Shown here: piece by piece, positions 57,394 to 64,000 of the stretch
How positions within the stretch are numbered: the first letter of the stretch is position 1
How the letters are laid out: each line of letters begins with the position of its first letter
DNA from: an uncultured Luteimonas sp.
Lineage (GTDB): Bacteria > Pseudomonadota > Gammaproteobacteria > Xanthomonadales > Xanthomonadaceae
Length of the DNA: 64,000 bases
Direction of reading: 5' to 3'
Assembly (NCBI GenBank): GCA_934541015.1
Contig: CAKTDC010000001.1
Coordinates: forward strand, 62,001 to 126,000
Made by a program: the position numbers and the translations under genes
Notes under the pieces: generated by a model
Databases searched by the model: none
Told to the model about the DNA's origin: nothing
Seen by the model: only the letters and a program-made list of their open reading frames with translations

Positions 57394-58571
57394 TGCTCCG
57401 GCGCCTGCCCGCCACCGCTCACGATTACCACGGCCTGGCGCGGTCGCGGCTGCCGCGCTTCCTGTCCGACTACGTCGACGGCGGCGCCGGAGACGAAGGC
57501 ACGCTGCGCGCCAACGACGCCGCCTGGGCGCGGCTGCGGCTGCGCCAGCGCGTCATGCTGGACGTGGACGGCGTCGACACCGCCACCGTGCTCGCCGGCG
57601 AAGCCTGCGCGATGCCGCTGGCGCTGGCCCCGGTGGGCCTGGCCGGGATGATGGCGCGCCGCGGCGAGGCGCTGGCCGCGCGCGCGGCGGCGCAGGCGGG
57701 CGTGCCCTTCACCCTGTCCACGGTGGGCATCTGCCCGCTGGCGGAAGTGCAGCGCGATGCCGGCCCCCCGGTGTGGTTCCAGCTGTACATGCTGCGCGAC
57801 CGCGGCATCGTCGAGGCGCTGCTGCAGCGGGCCTGGGACGCGGGCTGCCGCACCCTGGTGTTCACCGTCGACCTGCCGCAGCCGGGCATGCGCCATCGCG
57901 ATATCCGCAACGGCCTGGGCGCGGGAACCGCCCGCGCGCGCTGGCTGAAGGCCGCGGACCTGCTGTGCCATCCCCGGTGGCTGTGGGACGTGGGCATGCG
58001 CGGCAAGCCGCACGTCTTCGGCAGCCTGACCACGCAGGTGCCCGGCGTCGGCGACCTGGACGGGTTCAAGGCCTGGGTCGACAGCCAGTTCGACCCCTCG
58101 GTGACCTGGCGCGACATCGACTGGCTGCGCGCGCACTGGCCCGGCACCCTGCTGCTCAAGGGCGTGCTCGAGGTCGGGGATGCGCGGGCGGCGGTGGCGA
58201 CCGGCGCGCAGGGCATCGTGGTGTCCAACCACGGCGGCCGCCAGCTCGATGGCGTGGCGGCCACCGCCGACAAGCTGCCGGCCATCGTGCAGGCGGTTGG
58301 CGCGCAGACCGAGGTGCTGGTCGACGGCGGCATCCGCAGCGGCACCGACGTGCTGCGCGCGCTGGCCCTGGGCGCGGCCGGCGTGCTCGTTGGCCGGCCC
58401 TGGGTCTGGGCGCTGGCCGGCGCCGGCGAGCGCGGCCTGGTCGAGCTGCTGGCGCGCTGGCGGCAGGAGCTGCGCCTGGCCATGGCCCTGGCGGGCGTGC
58501 GCCGCGTCGCCGAGATCCATCCCGGCGTGCTCGACGCCGTTTCCGCTGCCGATGACGAGGAGGCAAGGTGA
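57393..58571 (+). CDS. FMN-dependent alpha-hydroxy-acid oxidase/dehydrogenase
   Basis: 392 residues. TIM-barrel FMN enzyme of the glycolate oxidase/LldD/mandelate dehydrogenase family: N-terminal FLSDYVDGGAGDEGTL, substrate-binding VWFQLYMLRDRG, and the C-terminal FMN site GIVVSNHGGRQLDGV followed by VLVDGGIRSGTDVLRALALGAAGVLVGRP. The catalytic His is in SNHGGRQLD. Oxidises an (S)-2-hydroxy acid to a 2-oxo acid. The next gene is a thiamine-diphosphate enzyme able to act on 2-oxo acids. Overlaps the genes on both sides by single bases. Confidence 0.9.
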   Translation: MLRRLPATAHDYHGLARSRLPRFLSDYVDGGAGDEGTLRANDAAWARLRLRQRVMLDVDGVDTATVLAGEACAMPLALAPVGLAGMMARRGEALAARAAAQAGVPFTLSTVGICPLAEVQRDAGPPVWFQLYMLRDRGIVEALLQRAWDAGCRTLVFTVDLPQPGMRHRDIRNGLGAGTARARWLKAADLLCHPRWLWDVGMRGKPHVFGSLTTQVPGVGDLDGFKAWVDSQFDPSVTWRDIDWLRAHWPGTLLLKGVLEVGDARAAVATGAQGIVVSNHGGRQLDGVAATADKLPAIVQAVGAQTEVLVDGGIRSGTDVLRALALGAAGVLVGRPWVWALAGAGERGLVELLARWRQELRLAMALAGVRRVAEIHPGVLDAVSAADDEEAR

Positions 58572-60229
58572 TGAATGGAGCGCAGTCGCTGATCAGGACC
58601 CTGGCCGACGCCGGCGTGGAGGTGTGCTTCAGCAACCCCGGCACGTCGGAGATGCATTTCGTCGCCGCGCTGGACCAGGAGCCGCGGATGCGCGCGGTGC
58701 TGGCGTTGTTCGAAGGCGTGGCCACGGGCGCGGCCGACGGCTATGCGCGCATGGCGGGCAGGCCGGCCGCCACCCTGCTGCACCTGGGCTGCGGCCTCGG
58801 CAACGGCCTGGCCAACCTGCATAACGCGCGCAAGGGGCGGGTGCCGGTGGTGAACATCGTCGGCGACCACGCCACCCATCACGTGAAGTACGACGCGCAG
58901 CTGCAGTCGGACATCGAGACCGCCGCGCGCAACGTGTCCACCTGGGTGCGCACCTCCGCCGCCACGGAGGCGCTGGGCGCGGATGCGGCCGAGGCGGTGG
59001 CGGCCGCGCTGGGTCCGCCCGGGCAGGTGGCGACGCTGATCCTGCCGGCCGACGTGTCCTGGAGCGAGGGTGGCGTGCCCGCCGCGCCGCTGCCGCAGGC
59101 CGCGCTGCCGGTCGCCGACGACGCCACCATCGAGACCATCGCCGCCGCGATCGGCTCCGGCGGCAAGGCCGCGCTCCTGCTCGGCGCGCGCGCGCTGCGC
59201 GAACCGGCGCTGCTCGAGGCCTCGCGCATCGCCGCCCACGCCGGCGTGCAGCTGTTCGCGGAGGTGTTCCCGACCCGGATCGAGCGCGGCGCCGGCCTGC
59301 CGCACGTCGAGCGCCTGGCCTATCTGGCCGAGCTGGCGTCAGTGCAGCTGCAGGGCCTTGAACACCTGGTGCTGGTGGACGCCAGGTCGCCGGTATCGTT
59401 CTTCGCCTATCCGGGCAAGGCCAGCGACCTGGTGCCGGAAGGCTGCACGGTGCACGCGCTGGCCACGCCCGTGCAGGACGCGCCCGGCGGGCTGCAGAAG
59501 CTGGCTGCGCGGCTGGGCGCGGCCGCGGCGGAGCCGCTGCTGCAGGCGCCGGTCCGCCCCGCGCGGCCGAGGGGGAAGCTGACCGCGGAGAAGGTGTGCA
59601 AGGCGGTGGGCCACCTGCTGCCCGAGCGCGCGATCATCGTTGACGAGGCGCAGACCTCGGGGGTGATGCTGCCGCACTTCACCCGCGGCGCGCCGCGCCA
59701 TGACGTGCTCACCTTGACCGGCGGCGCCATCGGCCAGGGCCTGCCGAACGCGGTCGGTGCGGCGATCGCCTGCCCGGACCGGCCGGTGCTGGCCCTGGTC
59801 GGGGACGGTTCGGCGATGTACACGATCCAGGCGCTGTGGACGATGGCGCGCGAGAAGCTCGACGTCACCGCCATCATCCTCAACAACCGCTCCTACGCGA
59901 TCCTCAACGTGGAGCTGCAGCGCGTGGGCGCGGGCGGCGTCAGCGCCGGCGAGAAGGCGCACGCGCAGCTCGATCTGGGCAACCCCGGGCTGGACTTCGT
60001 GCGGATGGGCGCGGGCATGGGCGTGCACTCGGTGCGCGCCACCACCGCCGAGGACTTCACCGACGCGCTCGCCTACGCCCTGGGAGCGCCCGGCCCGCAC
60101 CTGATCGAGGCGGTGGTGCCGAGCGCGTTTTCCGGGCTGAAGCTGCGCCTGCTGCCGCACGTGCTCGGCTCGCTGTCGCGCCTGCCGCAGCCGCTGGCGC
60201 GCGCGATCAAGCGCAAGGTGTCGCCTTGA
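58571..60229 (+). CDS. Thiamine-diphosphate-dependent decarboxylase/acetolactate-synthase-like enzyme
   Basis: 552 residues from ATG 58571 with GAGGAGG upstream. The N-terminal ThDP-pyrimidine half has the catalytic Glu in LALFEGVATGAADGYARM; the C-terminal pyrophosphate half has LVGDGSAMYTIQALWTMAREKLDVTAIILNN (GDG...NN motif). It matches the benzoylformate decarboxylase/acetolactate synthase large-subunit-like branch rather than biosynthetic IlvB, and no small subunit adjoins. Likely acts on the 2-oxo acid made by the preceding oxidase. No aldehyde dehydrogenase is present nearby. Confidence 0.82.
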   Translation: MNGAQSLIRTLADAGVEVCFSNPGTSEMHFVAALDQEPRMRAVLALFEGVATGAADGYARMAGRPAATLLHLGCGLGNGLANLHNARKGRVPVVNIVGDHATHHVKYDAQLQSDIETAARNVSTWVRTSAATEALGADAAEAVAAALGPPGQVATLILPADVSWSEGGVPAAPLPQAALPVADDATIETIAAAIGSGGKAALLLGARALREPALLEASRIAAHAGVQLFAEVFPTRIERGAGLPHVERLAYLAELASVQLQGLEHLVLVDARSPVSFFAYPGKASDLVPEGCTVHALATPVQDAPGGLQKLAARLGAAAAEPLLQAPVRPARPRGKLTAEKVCKAVGHLLPERAIIVDEAQTSGVMLPHFTRGAPRHDVLTLTGGAIGQGLPNAVGAAIACPDRPVLALVGDGSAMYTIQALWTMAREKLDVTAIILNNRSYAILNVELQRVGAGGVSAGEKAHAQLDLGNPGLDFVRMGAGMGVHSVRATTAEDFTDALAYALGAPGPHLIEAVVPSAFSGLKLRLLPHVLGSLSRLPQPLARAIKRKVSP

Positions 60230-60249
60230 TGTTTCCCGGCGCCGGAAAC

Positions 60250-60277
60250 GGAACGGGCCGCTTTCGCGGCCCGTTCC
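60250..60277. terminator. Bidirectional terminator between the operon and metK
   Basis: Perfect stem GGAACGGGCCGC / GCGGCCCGTTCC with a TTTC loop, located between the convergent ends of the ThDP-enzyme gene and metK. Confidence 0.75.
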
Positions 60278-60301
60278 CGGTGGTGCGGTGATGCGCGGCA
60301 G

Positions 60302-61510
60302 TTACAGCTTGGCGGCCTTGCGCAGTTCCTCGGCGCGGTCGGTCTTCTCCCAGGAGAAGGCGGTCGCGGTGTGCTTCCTGCCGGCGGCGTCGGTATAGGT
60401 GATTTCCTCGGGCTTGCGGCCGAAGTGGCCGTAGCTGGCGGTGCGCTGGTAGATCGGGTGCACCAGGTCGAGCATCCTGATGACGCCGTAGGGGCGCAGG
60501 TCGAAGTGCTTGCGGATCAGCTTCTCGATCACGTCGTCGGACACCTTGCCGGTGCCGAAGGTGGTGACCGAGATCGAGGTCGGCTCGGCGACGCCGATGG
60601 CGTAGCTGAGCTGCACCTCGCAGCGGTCGGCAAGACCCGCGGCCACGACGTTCTTGGCGACGTAGCGCGCGGCATACGCGGCCGAGCGGTCGACCTTCGA
60701 CGGGTCCTTGCCCGAGAACGCGCCACCGCCGTGGCGGGCCCAGCCGCCGTAGGTGTCGACGATGATCTTGCGGCCGGTCAGGCCGCAGTCGCCGACGGGG
60801 CCGCCGATCTCGAACTTGCCGGTCGGGTTGATGTGGAACCTGGTGCCCTTGTGCAGCCACTTGGCCGGCAGCACCGGCTTGAGGATCTCCTCGCGCACCG
60901 CTTCCACCAGGTCCTTCTGCTTCACGCCCGGCGCGTGCTGGGTCGAGAGCACCACGGCGTCGATGGCCACGGCCTCGCCGTTGTCGTAGCGCAGGGTGAC
61001 CTGGCTCTTGGCGTCCGGGCGCAGCCACGGCAGCGGCGACTTCTTCTTCTTGCGCACCCTGGCCTGCTGCTCCACCAGTCGGTGGGACAGGTGGATCGCG
61101 GCCGGCATGTAGCTGGAGGTCTCGTTGGTGGCGTAGCCGAACATCAGGCCCTGGTCGCCGGCGCCCATTTCCTCGGGCTTCTTGCGGTCCACGCCCTGGG
61201 CGATGTGCGGCGACTGCTTGCCGATCAGGTTGAGCACGCCGCAGGTGGCGCCGTCGAAGCCGACGTCGCTGGAGTCGTAGCCGATGTCCAGGATCACCTT
61301 GCGGGTCAGCGCCTCCAGGTCGATCCACGCGCTGGTGGTGATCTCGCCGGCGACGATCGCCACGCCCGTCTTCACCATGGTCTCGCAGGCCACGCGCGCG
61401 CCCTTGTCCTGGGTCAGGATGGCGTCGAGGACGGCGTCGGAAATCTGGTCGGCGATCTTGTCCGGATGGCCTTCGGAGACCGATTCGGAGGTGAAGAGAT
61501 AGCTGGACAT
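60302..61510 (-). CDS. metK: S-adenosylmethionine synthetase
   Basis: 402 residues from ATG 61510 ([22 protein letters not shown]). Full set of motifs: [26 protein letters not shown] [47 protein letters not shown]. Makes SAM from methionine and ATP. Slightly longer than the E. coli protein because of a Lys-rich insertion ([12 protein letters not shown]). Separated from ahcY by over 10 kb. A TATCAT-like -10 lies on the minus strand at 61551-61556. Confidence 0.97.
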   Translation of the reverse strand: MSSYLFTSESVSEGHPDKIADQISDAVLDAILTQDKGARVACETMVKTGVAIVAGEITTSAWIDLEALTRKVILDIGYDSSDVGFDGATCGVLNLIGKQSPHIAQGVDRKKPEEMGAGDQGLMFGYATNETSSYMPAAIHLSHRLVEQQARVRKKKKSPLPWLRPDAKSQVTLRYDNGEAVAIDAVVLSTQHAPGVKQKDLVEAVREEILKPVLPAKWLHKGTRFHINPTGKFEIGGPVGDCGLTGRKIIVDTYGGWARHGGGAFSGKDPSKVDRSAAYAARYVAKNVVAAGLADRCEVQLSYAIGVAEPTSISVTTFGTGKVSDDVIEKLIRKHFDLRPYGVIRMLDLVHPIYQRTASYGHFGRKPEEITYTDAAGRKHTATAFSWEKTDRAEELRKAAKL

Positions 61511-61550
61511 TGACAGATATCCTTGTATTCGGATGGAAAGATGGGCGCGC

Positions 61551-61556
61551 ATGATA
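61551..61556 (-). promoter_or_regulatory. Candidate -10 box of metK
   Basis: TATCAT on the minus strand, 41 bases before the metK start codon. No clear -35, so low confidence. Confidence 0.3.
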
Positions 61557-61748
61557 CACGCGGGTCCGCCCCGGCGCACGCTACGCGCCGCCCCGGCATC
61601 GATCCCGGCCGGGACGATTGTGCGCCCGTTCACCCGACGGCGGTACCGGCCTCCGCCGGCCGGGCCCGTCACCGCACTGTCGCCTGCCGGCAATACCGGT
61701 GTCGCCGGGCTGCTCCACGCTGCTCCGGTACCGGTGGGTGGTGGGGCA

Positions 61749-63446
61749 ATGCAGCGGATCGAGGAACGCCTGACGCAACGGTTCCCGCACTGGTTCCGCG
61801 GCCGCCGCGCGGCGCTCGCCCGCCCCCTGCTGCGGACCGTCAGCCGCTGGTCGCGGCTCGACCGGATCGAATCCTTTGTTGCCGGGCACGGCCACCTGCA
61901 GGGCTTCGCCTTCGTGTCGCGGGCGCTGGAGTACCTGGGCGTGCGCTACGCGGTCGACGACGCGGCCCTGGCGCGGATCCCGGCGCGCGGGCGGCTGCTG
62001 ATCGTCGCCAACCATCCGTCCGGGGCGCTGGACGCGCTGGCGCTGCTCGACTGCGTGGGGCGCGTGCGCAGCGACGTGCGGATCCTGGGCAACGATTTCC
62101 TCTCCGGGATCGGTCCGCTCGCGCACCTGCTGCTGCCGGTGCGCATCCTCGGCGGCCGCCCGGCGGCCGAAAGCGTGCGCGCGGTCGAGCAGGCGCTGGA
62201 CGCGGACCAGTGCGTGATCCTGTTCCCGGCCGGCGAGGTCTCGCGCCTGTCGCTGGGCGGGATCCGCGACAGCCAGTGGCGCCGCGGCTTCGTGCGCTTC
62301 GCCCGCCGCACCTCGGCGCCGGTGCTGCCGGTGCGCGTGCTGGCGCGCAACTCGGCGCTGTTCTACGGCGCATCGGCGCTGTTCAAGCCGGCGGGAACGG
62401 CGCTGCTGGCGCGCGAGATGTTCGCGCGCAGGCGGCGGCCGCTGCAGCTGCGGATCGGCGAGCCGCTGCAGCTGGCGCCGGACGGCGATGCCCAGGCGCA
62501 GATGCGCGAGGTCAGGCGCGTCCTCTACGCCCTCGGGCGCGGCGGGCACCGGGCGGCGGTCGAGCCGCTGGCGCCGGCGATGGATCCGGCGCGGGTGGCG
62601 GCCGGGATCGCCGAGGCCGAACCGCTCGGGCGCACGCCGGACGGCAAGCAGATCCGGCTGGCGCATTGCGCGCCGGATTCGCCCCTGCTGCTGGAAATCG
62701 GGCGCCTGCGCGAGCTGACCTTCCGCAGGGTGGGCGAAGGCACCGGCCGCAGCCGCGACCTGGACGCCTTTGATCCGCACTACGGCCACGTGGTGGTCTG
62801 GGACGATGCCGCCGCGCGCATCGCCGGTGCCTACCGCATCGCCCGGGGCGCACAGGTGCTGGCGCGACGCGGCCTGGCCGGGCTCTACACCGCCTCGCTG
62901 TTCCGCTACTCGGACGAGGCCATCCCGCGCATCGCCCAGGGTCTGGAGCTGGGCCGCAGCTTCGTGGTGCCCGACTACTGGGGAAGCCGCAGTCTCGACT
63001 ACCTGTGGCAGGGGATCGGCGCCTACCTGCTGCGCCATCCGGGCGTGCGCTACCTGTTCGGCGCGGTGTCGATCAGCGCGGCGCTGCCGCCCCCGGCCCG
63101 CGACCAGCTGGTGGCCTACTACCGGCACTACTACGCCTGCGCCCGGGGCCTGGCCGAATCGAACCGGCCGTTCGAGTACTTCGCGGCGCCGCCGTGCTTC
63201 GACGGCATGGACGCGGACACCGCGTTCGAGGTGCTCAAGGCGAACCTGGCCTCGCTCGGCGCTTCGGTGCCCATGCTCTACCGCCAGTACACGGCGCTGT
63301 GCGAGCCGGGCGGCGCGCGCTTCCTCGCCTTCGGCGTCGATCCGGACTTCAGCGACGCCATCGACGGCCTGATCGAGGTCGACCTGCACCGCATCCAGCC
63401 GCGCAAGCGGGACCGCTACCTTCGGCCACAGGGGGAGACAGCATGA
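61749..63446 (+). CDS. OlsF-like fusion of PlsC-type and N-acyltransferase domains
   Basis: 565 residues from ATG 61749. The N-terminal half is a PlsC-type acyltransferase: [15 protein letters not shown] holds the H-x4-D catalytic motif, and [19 protein letters not shown] follows. The C-terminal half (from about residue 290) resembles the OlsB GNAT-type domain ([36 protein letters not shown]). This pairing is that of OlsF, which makes ornithine lipids by N- and O-acylation. I see no ornithine-binding evidence in the sequence itself. Overlaps the next gene by 4 bp. Confidence 0.8.
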   Translation: MQRIEERLTQRFPHWFRGRRAALARPLLRTVSRWSRLDRIESFVAGHGHLQGFAFVSRALEYLGVRYAVDDAALARIPARGRLLIVANHPSGALDALALLDCVGRVRSDVRILGNDFLSGIGPLAHLLLPVRILGGRPAAESVRAVEQALDADQCVILFPAGEVSRLSLGGIRDSQWRRGFVRFARRTSAPVLPVRVLARNSALFYGASALFKPAGTALLAREMFARRRRPLQLRIGEPLQLAPDGDAQAQMREVRRVLYALGRGGHRAAVEPLAPAMDPARVAAGIAEAEPLGRTPDGKQIRLAHCAPDSPLLLEIGRLRELTFRRVGEGTGRSRDLDAFDPHYGHVVVWDDAAARIAGAYRIARGAQVLARRGLAGLYTASLFRYSDEAIPRIAQGLELGRSFVVPDYWGSRSLDYLWQGIGAYLLRHPGVRYLFGAVSISAALPPPARDQLVAYYRHYYACARGLAESNRPFEYFAAPPCFDGMDADTAFEVLKANLASLGASVPMLYRQYTALCEPGGARFLAFGVDPDFSDAIDGLIEVDLHRIQPRKRDRYLRPQGETA

Positions 63447-64000
63447 AATCACCGACGATCGTGCGGCAGCACCGGCGCGCGGTATTCATCTCCGACGTGC
63501 ACCTTGGCTCGCGGCACTGCCATGCCGCGGAGCTGGCGGCGTTCCTGGCGACCCTGCGCTGCGAGCGGCTCTACCTGGTGGGCGACATCGTCGACCTGTG
63601 GTGGATGGCCCGGCGCCGCGCGAGCTGGCACCAGGCGCACAGCGCGGTGGTCGAGGCGCTGCACGCGCTGCGCCGCGCCGGCACCGAGATCATCTACATC
63701 CCCGGCAACCACGATCGCCCGGTGCGCAGCATCTGCGGGCTGGTGCTGCCGGCGGTGCAGGTGCGCCGGCGCGCGATCCACACCACCGCCGACGGCCGCA
63801 GGATGCTGGTGGTGCACGGCGACGACTACGACGGCATCACCCACTTCGGCGGGCTGCAGGAGAAGTTCGGCGACTGGCTGTACTACCGCATCCTCACCGG
63901 CAACCGCCTGTTCAACCTGGTGCGCCAGCGGTTCGGACTGCGCTACTGGTCGCTGTCGGAATTCCTCAAGCGGCAGAGCACCGCGGCCGAGCGCTACATC
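63443..64000 (+). CDS. LpxH-like metallophosphoesterase, 5' part
   Basis: The reading frame starts at ATG 63443, overlapping the acyltransferase stop (ATGA), and runs off the window. Metallophosphoesterase motifs FISDVHLGSRHC, LVGDIVDLWW, IPGNHDRPV and LVVHGDDYDG are clear. This resembles UDP-2,3-diacylglucosamine diphosphatase-type enzymes, which cleave a pyrophosphate bond in lipid A assembly. The direct coupling to an acyltransferase gene suggests a related envelope-lipid substrate. The C-terminus is not visible. Confidence 0.85.
   Translation, partial: MKSPTIVRQHRRAVFISDVHLGSRHCHAAELAAFLATLRCERLYLVGDIVDLWWMARRRASWHQAHSAVVEALHALRRAGTEIIYIPGNHDRPVRSICGLVLPAVQVRRRAIHTTADGRRMLVVHGDDYDGITHFGGLQEKFGDWLYYRILTGNRLFNLVRQRFGLRYWSLSEFLKRQSTAAERYI

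Noticed and set aside
61511..61748. Riboswitch in the metK leader
   Set aside because: No SAM- or SAH-riboswitch consensus could be found between metK and the divergent acyltransferase gene.

Overview
The window is a stretch of high-GC chromosome, roughly 65-72% G+C by eye, from a gammaproteobacterium of the Xanthomonadales (Lysobacteraceae/Xanthomonadaceae, of the Lysobacter, Luteimonas or Stenotrophomonas kind). The assignment rests on the gene order gap - DUF2339 - DUF3999 - pgk - pyk - fba, on an SAH riboswitch in front of ahcY, on the style of the palindromic intergenic repeats, and on a T4SS tail followed by toxin/immunity-like genes. Both window edges cut through genes. No tool was run: every call comes from reading motifs, and family names come from recognition.

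Layout. 1-6.9 kb: the 3' end of a type IV secretion locus (VirB5-like fragment, virB6). It is followed by two candidate antibacterial effectors with envelope-directed partners: a class-3 lipase with a lipoprotein, and a muramidase with duplicated peptidoglycan-binding domains flanked by a lipoprotein and a small secreted protein. 6.9-8.6 kb: a short inverted-repeat element, an S1/P1 nuclease and an OmpW-like porin on the minus strand. 8.7-20.2 kb: a glycolytic cluster (gap, two membrane proteins, pgk, pyk, fba), interrupted between pyk and fba by an AT-richer insert of about 2.1 kb. The insert holds a frameshifted M23-peptidase lipoprotein and an overlapping gene resembling DUF3396/Imm52 immunity proteins. 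20.3-27.2 kb: an RND efflux pair, an AGCS sodium/amino-acid symporter and a SpoU-type RNA methyltransferase. 27.4-35.3 kb: M28 peptidase, mscL, an FAH-family hydrolase, a Rieske protein, an SLC13/RCK transporter, trmB, thiG and thiS. A 121-bp minisatellite lies between thiS and thiG.

35.5-44.9 kb: a GDSL autotransporter esterase, tRNA-Gly(CCC), rimK, a two-component system, ilvE, metF and several small proteins. 45.1-48.4 kb: a copper module (copA-cueR overlapping, copZ convergent). 48.5-61.5 kb: ahcY under an SAH riboswitch, an S9 peptidase, uup with an AraC-type regulator, a tightly overlapping three-gene operon (FAD dehydrogenase, FMN alpha-hydroxy-acid oxidase, ThDP decarboxylase/synthase), and metK. 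61.7-64 kb: an OlsF-like acyltransferase fusion overlapping an LpxH-like phosphoesterase that runs off the window.

How the parts fit. metF, ahcY and metK together cover much of the methyl cycle, though they are separate transcription units. The copper genes form a self-regulated efflux module. The left arm and the pyk-fba insert look like interbacterial-competition cargo beside or inside housekeeping DNA. The rest is ordinary core chromosome.
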